From: Dehalococcoidia bacterium
GTDB lineage: Bacteria; Chloroflexota; Dehalococcoidia; GIF9; AB-539-J10
Direction of reading: 5' to 3'
Assembly: GCA_018399375.1 (NCBI GenBank)
Contig: JAGYOV010000060.1
Location: 1-6,288 of the forward strand
DNA length: 6,288 bases
The translations under genes and the position numbers were made by a program. The notes below the pieces were generated by a model. That model did not search any database. It saw nothing but the letters and a program-made list of their open reading frames with translations, and was not told the origin of the DNA. This document shows positions 1 through 5,501 of the stretch, piece after piece (position 1 is the stretch's first letter; each line of letters opens with the position of its first letter).

Positions 1-985
1 GGTCTATAACGATGTGGCGGTCGAAGCGCCCTGGCCGCATTAAAGCTGGGTCTAGGATGTCTGGGCGGTTGGTTGCTGCTATGACAATGACATTGGTATC
101 GGTATCAAATCCGTCCATCTCGGCCAATATCTGGTTCAGCGTTTGTTCTCTTTCATCGTGCCCTCCTCCCAGACCCGCTCCGCGGTGTCGTCCAACGGCA
201 TCAATTTCGTCGATGAATATGAGGCTGGGAGCTGTATGTTTAGCTTGCTCAAAGAGGTTTCTCACCCGGGAAGCGCCAACGCCAACGAACATCTCTACGA
301 ACTCACTGCCGCTGATAGAATAAAAGGGCACTTTGGCCTCTCCAGCTATAGCCTTGGCTAGCAGTGTTTTCCCTGTTCCAGGAGGCCCCACAAGCAACAC
401 GCCGCGGGGCACGCGGCCTCCGAGGGCAGAGAACTTCTCCGGATGCTTGAGAAATTCTACTATTTCTTGGACTTCCTCTTTTGCCTCTTCAGCTCCGGCG
501 ACGTTAGCGAAAGTTACTGCGGATTTCTCGCCGTGTGATAGGCGTGCGCGACTCTTGCTGAAATCGAAGGCCTGGGATCCCATACCTCGGGCTGACTTGA
601 ACAGGAAGAAGAATAGAAAACCAAACAGCGCTAGAGGTACAATTACCTGTAGTGCTATCGTGCCCCAGTCGCGAGTAGAAGCCCTGACGTCGATTCTTAT
701 GCCTCCCTGGCCTGTGGTTACACCTTCCTGCGTCAGGAAACTTCGTAGGTCCTCGGTGTTCCCTATGAACGATGCCTTAATTTTCTCTTCGTTACCCGCC
801 AGGCCAATAAGGGAGCTATTTTCCTGTCTGACAGTATCAATTTGCCCCTGTTTAGCCTGCTCGATAAATGCATCGAGCGTTGTTTCCTCCGGTCCTCCAT
901 GAGGGAGGAAAGCAAAAATCAGGGCAATCATTACTACCAAGAATAATAGGTACAAAAGGCTATTGCGTCCCCAAAGAGATTTCAT
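1..985 (-). CDS. ftsH: ATP-dependent zinc metalloprotease FtsH, N-terminal 328 residues (cut by window edge)
   Basis: FtsH is a hexameric inner-membrane AAA+ protease that extracts and degrades misassembled membrane proteins and some short-lived cytosolic regulators. Read from the ATG at 985, the frame stays open to base 1. A hydrophobic first transmembrane segment spans about residues 9-27, followed by a periplasmic part (about 28-107) and a second membrane segment (about 109-129). The AAA domain has Walker A GPPGTGKT (200-207), the pore-loop FVG (233-235), Walker B with IDEID (258-262), the FtsH-typical GAGLGGGHDEREQ stretch (269-281), and the second region of homology with arginine fingers R317 and R320. 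The usual TFADVAG entry motif reads TFANVAG here. The HEXXH zinc protease domain lies beyond the window, so protease activity is inferred from the family. The gene is divergent from rsfS and has its own extended -10 promoter. Identity is essentially certain. Confidence 0.97.
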   Translation of the reverse strand, partial: MKSLWGRNSLLYLLFLVVMIALIFAFLPHGGPEETTLDAFIEQAKQGQIDTVRQENSSLIGLAGNEEKIKASFIGNTEDLRSFLTQEGVTTGQGGIRIDVRASTRDWGTIALQVIVPLALFGFLFFFLFKSARGMGSQAFDFSKSRARLSHGEKSAVTFANVAGAEEAKEEVQEIVEFLKHPEKFSALGGRVPRGVLLVGPPGTGKTLLAKAIAGEAKVPFYSISGSEFVEMFVGVGASRVRNLFEQAKHTAPSLIFIDEIDAVGRHRGAGLGGGHDEREQTLNQILAEMDGFDTDTNVIVIAATNRPDILDPALMRPGRFDRHIVID

Positions 986-1030
986 GGCTTTCCGCTTGCT
1001 ATTATAGCAGAAATATTGTGTGTATATGAA
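986..1030 (-). promoter_or_regulatory. Predicted ftsH promoter with extended -10
   Basis: On the minus strand TATAAT lies at 1006-1001 and is preceded by TGC, giving a full extended -10. A poor -35 candidate, TTCATA at 1030-1025, sits 18 bases upstream. Only 15 bases separate the -10 from the ATG at 985, so the predicted leader is about 8 bases, with a weak purine stretch GCGGAAAG. The -10 lies inside a 13-base near-palindrome (997-1009) that recurs before thiL. Predicted from consensus match only. Confidence 0.6.
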
Positions 1031-1087
1031 ATCGCAATCTTTAGCCTTACTTTATGGCAAGGAGGCGGTCATATTCCATGATGTTCT

Positions 1088-1129
1088 TTGGTTAAAGTTC
1101 AGCGAGGTATAGTATAATATTGGTAAGGG
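1088..1129 (+). promoter_or_regulatory. Predicted rsfS promoter
   Basis: A perfect TATAAT occupies 1113-1118. A candidate -35, TTGGTT at 1088-1093, has a long 19-base spacer. The rsfS ATG is only 11 bases after the -10, so transcription should begin about five bases before, or at, the start codon. A stop codon (TAA, 1124-1126) in the rsfS frame just upstream rules out an earlier start. The leader is therefore very short, with AAGGG abutting the ATG too closely to act as a normal ribosome binding site. Confidence 0.5.
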
Positions 1130-1486
1130 ATGATAGTTTCTCTAAGAGCGGAAGAGATAGCCCGTCTGGCAGTCAGGGTTGCTGCTGAAAAGCAAGCCTC
1201 AGATATAGTCATGCTAGATGTAAGAGATATATGTTCCTTTGCTGATTACTTCGTTATTTGCAGCGTAGATTCTACGCGGCACATTGAGGCGGTGTGGCAG
1301 GGAGTAATAGGGGAAGGGAAGAAGGAAGGCATTATATCTTGTCATAGAGAGGGCGATCCAGAATCTGGATGGATGCTTGCTGATTTTGGTTCAGTGGTAG
1401 TTCATATCTTTACACAGCCAGAGAGAGATTACTACCAGCTGGACAGGTTATGGGATAGAGCAATTCCCGTAATCAGAATTCAGTAA
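1130..1486 (+). CDS. rsfS: Ribosomal silencing factor RsfS (YbeB/Iojap family)
   Basis: RsfS binds uL14 on the large ribosomal subunit and blocks joining to the small subunit, lowering translation when nutrients are short. The 118-residue protein has the usual family length and runs end to end. The helical start carries EEIARLAV (8-15). Next come SDIVMLDVR (24-32) and DYFVI (39-43), the C-terminal block SGWMLADFGSVVVHIF (79-94), and YYQLDRLW (101-108). The loop after DYFVI reads CSVDS where many homologues have SG-S, a mild departure. The ATG at 1130 is the first possible start because an in-frame stop lies four bases before it, and the N-terminus matches family expectation. In many bacteria rsfS neighbours nadD; here it stands alone between divergent ftsH and convergent ndk. 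It is probably expressed from its own promoter as a nearly leaderless message. Confidence 0.95.
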   Translation: MIVSLRAEEIARLAVRVAAEKQASDIVMLDVRDICSFADYFVICSVDSTRHIEAVWQGVIGEGKKEGIISCHREGDPESGWMLADFGSVVVHIFTQPERDYYQLDRLWDRAIPVIRIQ

Positions 1487-1497
1487 AGAGCAAATTT

Positions 1498-1944
1498 TCA
1501 GGAAATCCATTGGTCAACGTCCCTGTTATAGTCGTGGATCTCTTCGCTTGAGAAGAATAGGGATATCTCGTGCGATGCGTTGTCCTGAGAATCTGAACCG
1601 TGAATCAGGTTATGGCTGAGGTCGATGCCTAGGTCACCCCGAATGGTACCCGGATTAGCTTTAGCAGAGTTCGTTTCTCCCATAGCCTGCCTTATTAGTG
1701 ACACCGCGTTTCTCCCCTGGAAAACGATGGCAATGATGGGGCATGATGTGATGAAGTCCACCAGCTCTCCAAAGAAGGGTTTGTCACTGTGTATGGCATA
1801 GTGACGCTGCGCCAGGACATGATCCATTTGTACCATCTTCATTGCTACGATCTTGAGCCCTTTTTTCTCCAAACGCGAGATGATGTCGCCTGCAAGGCAT
1901 CTTTGTATGGCATCCGGCTTGATAAGTACTAGGCTTCGTTCCAT
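1498..1944 (-). CDS. ndk: Nucleoside diphosphate kinase
   Basis: This cytosolic enzyme moves the gamma phosphate of ATP to other (deoxy)nucleoside diphosphates by a ping-pong mechanism through a phosphohistidine, balancing NTP and dNTP pools. The 148-residue protein is full length. The catalytic histidine is H115 in NLIHGSDS (112-119). The nucleotide-binding set known from human NDPK (K12, Y52, F60, R88, T94, R105, N115) is present as K9, Y49, F57, R85, T91, R102 and N112, all at a constant offset of three. The C-terminal EISLFFSSEEI (126-136) is also typical. An AAGGAG ribosome site at 1961-1956 lies 11 bases before the ATG. It follows the hotdog-HAD gene by 27 bases and looks like the last gene of the thiL operon. 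Its stop is 11 bases from the convergent rsfS stop, with no clear terminator hairpin between them, so the two transcripts may overlap. Confidence 0.97.
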   Translation of the reverse strand: MERSLVLIKPDAIQRCLAGDIISRLEKKGLKIVAMKMVQMDHVLAQRHYAIHSDKPFFGELVDFITSCPIIAIVFQGRNAVSLIRQAMGETNSAKANPGTIRGDLGIDLSHNLIHGSDSQDNASHEISLFFSSEEIHDYNRDVDQWIS

Positions 1945-1971
1945 TTTGGTTGTTTCTCCTTTTCGCTAACT

Positions 1972-3033
1972 CTATGTTCTTTGAATTAAAGTAATGAGAT
2001 CTATCTCTTCTAAAGAACTTGTTCGTCTATTTGCCTGGCTCAATTCTTTTTCATCATGCGTGGTGCTTACGGCCATGCATTTCATTCCTGCTTTCCTGGC
2101 GGCATCGATGCCAAAGGGAGAATCTTCAACTACAATGCAGTGCCTGGGTTTAGCACCGCATTTGTCAGCTGCTAGAGTAAATATATCAGGGCTGGGTTTG
2201 CTCTCTCTTACTTCTGCCCCGGTGGTGATGCAGTTGAAGAAATCTTCTATATCCAGTTCTTTCAGAATCAGGTCGACGTTTTCTCTGGGAGCTGAGGAAA
2301 CCAGCCCTTGTTTGAAATTCCCCTTCTTGACAGTTGTGAGCAGTTCAATTGCGCCGGGACATGCTTTGGCCTTTCCCGTTATGTGTTTGCGAAAGAGATC
2401 TTCCTTCTCTGCTATCATGGAGTCAATTTCTCTTTCGCTAGTATTGCTACCCATAATGTTGCGGATGATAAAATCACCTCGAGTACCAAAGAATTTGTTA
2501 AAATTTTCAGGAGTGAAGTCTTTGCCCCTTTTGGCAAAAGTATCCTTCCAGGCATCGAAGTGGTATGAAGCAGAATCGATGATAACACCGTCCATATCCC
2601 ACAGTATGGTTTTCTGCGACTGTCTCCAGATGTAAAACAGAGAGTTGGCCTCAGCTATTATTGTGCCGTCTCTGAGCTTGAGAACTCCGCTGGTTTCCAT
2701 CAACCTCTTTGTTGCCTTGGTCACCCGGCCAGAAATTTGTATCGGTTCATTGGTAGGAGCAATGTGCTTGAACCTTACTTCACTTTTAGCAGTAACTCCA
2801 AAATCGATGCCCTGGCAGAGAATGGCATAGGCCGTTATTTCATCGAGAAGAGTGTAAAGTATACCGCCGTGGGTTACATTGTCCCACCCCTGGTGTAGTT
2901 CTCCCGGAGTAAAATCTGCCCTTACTTCCTCTCCATTGTAAGTGGGTTTGAGTTTTAGCCCTATGGGATTGTCTTCGCCACAAGCAAAGCACATGTTGGT
3001 AGAATATTCAACGTCCAGATTCGCGTTTTTCAT
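1972..3033 (-). CDS. Fusion of PaaI-like hotdog thioesterase domain and HAD-superfamily (beta-phosphoglucomutase-like) hydrolase
   Basis: One 353-residue frame joins two enzyme folds. Residues 1 to about 138 resemble the 4HBT/PaaI hotdog family: a CFACGEDNPIGL start (15-26) like that of many PaaI-type proteins, and the HGGILYTLLDE helix motif (55-65) that normally carries the acyl-CoA thioesterase active site. Residues from about 141 form a HAD subfamily I hydrolase: motif I DMDGV with D146 nucleophile and D148 acid/base, YHFDAWK (157-163) as in beta-phosphoglucomutase, a helical cap (about 160-225), motif II S246, motif III K279 in KPSPD, and acidic E303/D304 in VVEDS. Expected roles are thioester and phosphate-ester hydrolysis in the cytosol; the substrates are unknown. 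The start overlaps the tsaB stop as ATGA, with AAGGAG at 3050-3045, suggesting coupled translation. No Met, GTG or TTG start sits at the junction, so separate translation of the HAD part looks unlikely. Domain assignments are firm; the joint function is inference. Confidence 0.88.
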   Translation of the reverse strand: MKNANLDVEYSTNMCFACGEDNPIGLKLKPTYNGEEVRADFTPGELHQGWDNVTHGGILYTLLDEITAYAILCQGIDFGVTAKSEVRFKHIAPTNEPIQISGRVTKATKRLMETSGVLKLRDGTIIAEANSLFYIWRQSQKTILWDMDGVIIDSASYHFDAWKDTFAKRGKDFTPENFNKFFGTRGDFIIRNIMGSNTSEREIDSMIAEKEDLFRKHITGKAKACPGAIELLTTVKKGNFKQGLVSSAPRENVDLILKELDIEDFFNCITTGAEVRESKPSPDIFTLAADKCGAKPRHCIVVEDSPFGIDAARKAGMKCMAVSTTHDEKELSQANRRTSSLEEIDLITLIQRT

Positions 3034-3719
3034 TTAGGGCCGATCTCCTTTTTCCGAGATTTTGTTATCTGAGGTGGCTGGAGATACAGGGGTTGTAGCG
3101 TATCGGGCAAACTCTTTTCTCCATTATTAAGTTTTTGCCAGCCCAGTACGGCGAGAAATCTGGCGCGGGGCAATGGCTCTCGCGATATTATAGCGCGGTT
3201 GCCCAGGTGGTGTCTTATTTCTTCGACCACCGCTGTCGGAATTTCGCCGCAGAAGAGGGTTTTTCTGTTTGTATGGCGACATAAATTTTCTACCGTGGTC
3301 AGGTGTTCTCCTTCTCTCCGCAGCCAGCCAGTTGTTGTCTCTTGATAGAGAGCAGTGGCTATTTCATTGCGGCCCGCTTTATGGATTGGGCGCAGCGGTA
3401 GACCGGTGCAGGCAAAAGGATAAGCTTCGGCCTCGAGAGTGCTTATGCCAAGTATCGGGATATCCAGGGATATTGCCAGTCCTTTGGCTATGCTTATTCC
3501 CACTCGTAGCCCGTTGAAACTCCCTGGACCCTTCGCCACGATAACTGCATCCAGAGAATCGGGCTTAACCTTGGCCAGAGCTAACAGGCAAGCTAAATTT
3601 GGTGTTGTTTCTACAGAGTGAGTTTTTGCTGTTTGCCAGACGAGTTCATTGATGATTTCTCCTTTATGGGATAGGCAGAGGCTGCAAGTATTGGAAGAAG
3701 TGTCTATGGCTATTTCCAC
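3030..3719 (-). CDS. tsaB: tRNA t6A37 modification protein TsaB (YeaZ)
   Basis: TsaB is a catalytically inactive ASKHA-fold partner of TsaD. Together with TsaE they transfer the threonylcarbamoyl group to A37 of ANN-decoding tRNAs. The 229-residue protein opens with the strand IAIDTSSNTCSL (3-14). It carries HSVETTPNL (34-42) and the family signature GPGSFNGLRVGISIAKGLA (64-82), where the usual Thr of SFTGLR is Asn69. The usual DAR-type segment appears as HKAGRNE (113-119), and the C-terminus ends with a PLYLQPP motif (210-216). The start is a GTG at 3719-3717, inside the end of tsaE (10-base overlap), with AAGGTG at 3729-3724 as a closely spaced ribosome site. The 3' end overlaps the next gene as ATGA. 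TsaB is often followed by rimI or tsaD; here the hotdog-HAD fusion takes that place. The family call is strong. Confidence 0.94.
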   Translation of the reverse strand: MEIAIDTSSNTCSLCLSHKGEIINELVWQTAKTHSVETTPNLACLLALAKVKPDSLDAVIVAKGPGSFNGLRVGISIAKGLAISLDIPILGISTLEAEAYPFACTGLPLRPIHKAGRNEIATALYQETTTGWLRREGEHLTTVENLCRHTNRKTLFCGEIPTAVVEEIRHHLGNRAIISREPLPRARFLAVLGWQKLNNGEKSLPDTLQPLYLQPPQITKSRKKEIGPK

Positions 3720-4252
3720 GATTCACCTTGGCGCAAGTTTTTCTCTATTTCTGTTACCAGTTGCTCGTAACGTTGTCCCTTTGGAAGCAGGTGAAATATG
3801 CGCTCTTGTTCAGAACCAGTAACATAGCTCAGTGTGATGAGCAGGTTGTCCTGGGGCATGGCTGAAATTCCTCTTTCTCCCCATTCGATTACGCAGACTC
3901 CGTCACCATGTAAATATTCTTCCAGACCCAGGTTTATAATCGCACCAATATCGTCCAGCCGGTAGAAGTCGATGTGATATAGTGGAAGCCGGCCGGAGTG
4001 CTCCCTGATGATGACGAATGATGGGCTGAGTATGTTTTCCTTTATCTCTAATCCCCGTGCTATGCCTTGAGTTAGACAGGTTTTGCCTGTTCCCAGTTCT
4101 CCCGAGAGGAGAAAGATGTCGCCTCCCTGTGCCAGCTTGCCAAGATATTGCCCCAGGAGCTGGGTTTGCTCAGGACCGTATGTTTTTAGCTCTGGAAAAT
4201 TTCTTTCCAAAGTGGTCCCATCCTTCTCTTTCGTATGGTACAAAGCTCCCAT
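3710..4252 (-). CDS. tsaE: tRNA t6A37 biosynthesis ATPase TsaE (YjeE)
   Basis: TsaE is a small P-loop ATPase that binds the TsaB-TsaD complex and is required for multiple rounds of t6A synthesis. The 180-residue protein shows Walker A GELGTGKT (51-58, Lys57), the SPSFVIIREH switch-like segment (76-85), HIDFYRLDD (93-101) and the Walker-B-like strand VIEWGER (121-127), all in family order. It is 20-30 residues longer than usual, mostly at the N-terminus. With the ATG at 4252 the gene overlaps thiL by 83 bases, and GAGG lies seven bases upstream. A TTG at 4210 would give 166 residues, put the Walker lysine near position 43 and shorten the overlap to 41 bases, so the true start is uncertain. Its stop overlaps the tsaB start by 10 bases. 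Gene identity is secure. Confidence 0.94.
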   Translation of the reverse strand: MGALYHTKEKDGTTLERNFPELKTYGPEQTQLLGQYLGKLAQGGDIFLLSGELGTGKTCLTQGIARGLEIKENILSPSFVIIREHSGRLPLYHIDFYRLDDIGAIINLGLEEYLHGDGVCVIEWGERGISAMPQDNLLITLSYVTGSEQERIFHLLPKGQRYEQLVTEIEKNLRQGESWK

Positions 4253-5201
4253 TCCTGTCCCTCAAGCTAATGCGCTTGAGTTGTGCTTCCTTCGTGGTCT
4301 TCCCTATTACCGTTACTGGGCAACTCATGGCTAGCTTAGCCTTGTTTATCGTATCTTCGCTTGCCAAGAAGAGAAGTTCGTAGTCTTCTCCACCCCATAG
4401 GGCTAGTTCCAGGCAATTATGAAAGTTATGTTTGACCAATGGGTGGATTGGAATTTGCTCCAGTTCTATTAGGGCATTAACTCCACTGGCTTCACATATA
4501 TGGTTGAGATCAGCGATGAGCCCATCACTTATATCTATGGCTGTTTTGACCCCCTGGCCCACCAGAATTCGCCCCTCTTTTATTCTGGGTGTGGGTTGGA
4601 GATGGGCTCTCCTCAAAACTTGCTGACAGCTGGAATCCAAGGCAATTTTCCCCAAGATATTTTCCAATCCGGCAGCTGATGTGCCTGCGTATCCCGTGAT
4701 GGCTATGCAATCACCATCACGTGCCGTAGAGCGCATGAGAACTCTGTCGGGTGTATAGCCTATCAACGTAGTGGTTATAATTATTCTGAGGGAAGAAGTT
4801 AAGTTTCCGCCAACTATGGCAGTTTCAAATTTGCTGGCCAGATTGGTCATGCTCTTGATAAATTTGGAGATTGATTCTGACTCTAGTTCTCCGGGTAGGG
4901 ATAGGGAGACCAGCGCATACTGGGGGATACCCCCCATGGCAGCTATGTCGCTCAGGCTGACGGCCAGTGCTTTCCAGCCCAGCTCATCCCAGGTAACGGT
5001 GTCCAGATCGAAATGTACGTCTTGCACCATGGTATCTGTGGTGGCTATCTGTAAGTGGTTATTGCCTTGCCAGACCGCAGCATCATCTCCTGGGCCAATT
5101 GAAAGATCTTGCCATATAGCTTGCTCCGGGTGCCGGGAATCGTCGATTATCTCTCTTATGAGCTTGGTTAACTCAAATTCGCCCAGCTCTTGTAGCTTCA
5201 T
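4170..5201 (-). CDS. thiL: Thiamine-monophosphate kinase
   Basis: ThiL phosphorylates thiamine monophosphate with ATP to give thiamine diphosphate, the last step of cofactor synthesis. It belongs to the AIR synthase (PurM)-related superfamily. The 343-residue length is normal. Diagnostic motifs appear in order: GPGDDAAV (36-43), TTDTMVQDVHFD (54-65), the SLSDIAAMGG helix (82-91), VGGNLTSS (130-137), DISDGLIADLNHI (223-235), GGEDYELLF (270-278) and the terminal GWDHF (327-331). Asn at position 132, where E. coli ThiL has Asp, also occurs in other ThiL proteins, so I do not count it as a defect. The start ATG lies eight bases after a perfect extended -10 box with no ribosome site, so the message is probably leaderless. 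It is the first gene of the proposed five-gene leftward operon, and its end overlaps tsaE. Confidence 0.96.
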   Translation of the reverse strand: MKLQELGEFELTKLIREIIDDSRHPEQAIWQDLSIGPGDDAAVWQGNNHLQIATTDTMVQDVHFDLDTVTWDELGWKALAVSLSDIAAMGGIPQYALVSLSLPGELESESISKFIKSMTNLASKFETAIVGGNLTSSLRIIITTTLIGYTPDRVLMRSTARDGDCIAITGYAGTSAAGLENILGKIALDSSCQQVLRRAHLQPTPRIKEGRILVGQGVKTAIDISDGLIADLNHICEASGVNALIELEQIPIHPLVKHNFHNCLELALWGGEDYELLFLASEDTINKAKLAMSCPVTVIGKTTKEAQLKRISLRDRNGSFVPYEREGWDHFGKKFSRAKNIRS

Positions 5202-5239
5202 TCGGTGCTATTATAGCATTGGTTTTCATCGGGTCTCAA
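5202..5239 (-). promoter_or_regulatory. Strong predicted thiL operon promoter (leaderless)
   Basis: On the minus strand TTGAGA (5239-5234) is a five-of-six match to the -35 consensus. It is separated by 18 bases from TATAAT (5215-5210), itself preceded by TGC as an extended -10. Eight bases follow before the ATG at 5201, so initiation would fall within about two bases of, or on, the start codon. The -10 lies in a 13-base near-palindrome (5206-5218) identical to the one before ftsH. This is the best sigma-70-type promoter in the window. Confidence 0.75.
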
Positions 5240-5273
5240 TTTCATCGCGTTGTCAAGAAATGTACTTGATATG

Positions 5274-5374
5274 AGAATGAGAAATGCTCGTTCTGGGATG
5301 GAGGGTACCCTGTTAATTTTTGCTGTCAGGATTTATAACAGGGCTATCTCCATGCTAAAAGCTATGGAGATAGC
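5274..5374 (+). other. Three consecutive stem-loops, candidate structured RNA
   Basis: Stem 1 pairs 5274-5281 with 5287-5294 (eight pairs including one U-G, five-base loop). Stem 2 pairs 5308-5315 with 5336-5343 (eight perfect pairs, 20-base loop). Stem 3 pairs 5343-5353 with 5364-5374 (eleven perfect pairs); GCT and AGC inside its loop can add three more pairs, closing on AAA. Stems 2 and 3 share base 5343. The wobble in stem 1 pairs only in plus-strand RNA and becomes A-C on the other strand, slightly favouring a rightward transcript. No U-tract follows stem 3 on either strand, so it is not a standard terminator. Function is unknown; it could be a small RNA, a processing site or part of a long rpsF leader. 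Confidence 0.4.
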
Positions 5375-5501
5375 GCGAAGGCGGGAGGTTTACTCTGTTA
5401 TAGAATGGGAGCAGGCTAATAAATTGTGCACAGGAAGTGTTTTTTTGATAAGATAAGCTGCTGTAGAGAGTAGCGCAATGTTGAATTTGTTGTTTTGGGA
5501 C

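Noticed and set aside
333..902. 189-codon plus-strand frame opposite ftsH
   Set aside because: It covers FtsH coding sequence whose motifs are unmistakable on the minus strand; the frame is a shadow.
1994..2635. 213-codon plus-strand frame opposite the hotdog-HAD gene
   Set aside because: It lies wholly inside the real gene on the other strand, is rich in Ser and Leu as expected of an antisense shadow, and matches no family I know.
4799..4830. ThiL defect from Asn replacing Asp in the GGD segment
   Set aside because: GGN is, to my knowledge, also found in other functional ThiL proteins such as that of Aquifex, and all other motifs are intact.
4771..5274. 167-codon plus-strand frame opposite thiL
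   Set aside because: It runs antisense through conserved ThiL motifs and the thiL promoter, with no ribosome site.
5343..5374. Intrinsic terminator
   Set aside because: The 11-pair stem is strong, but neither strand has a U-run after it.
5428..5446. Terminator ending in seven T
   Set aside because: Only a CAC/GTG stem of three pairs can form before the T-run, too weak to support a call.
5250..5456. 68-codon frame on the plus strand in the thiL-rpsF gap
   Set aside because: No ribosome binding site, no recognisable domain, and the stem-loops run through its middle. It is probably chance.
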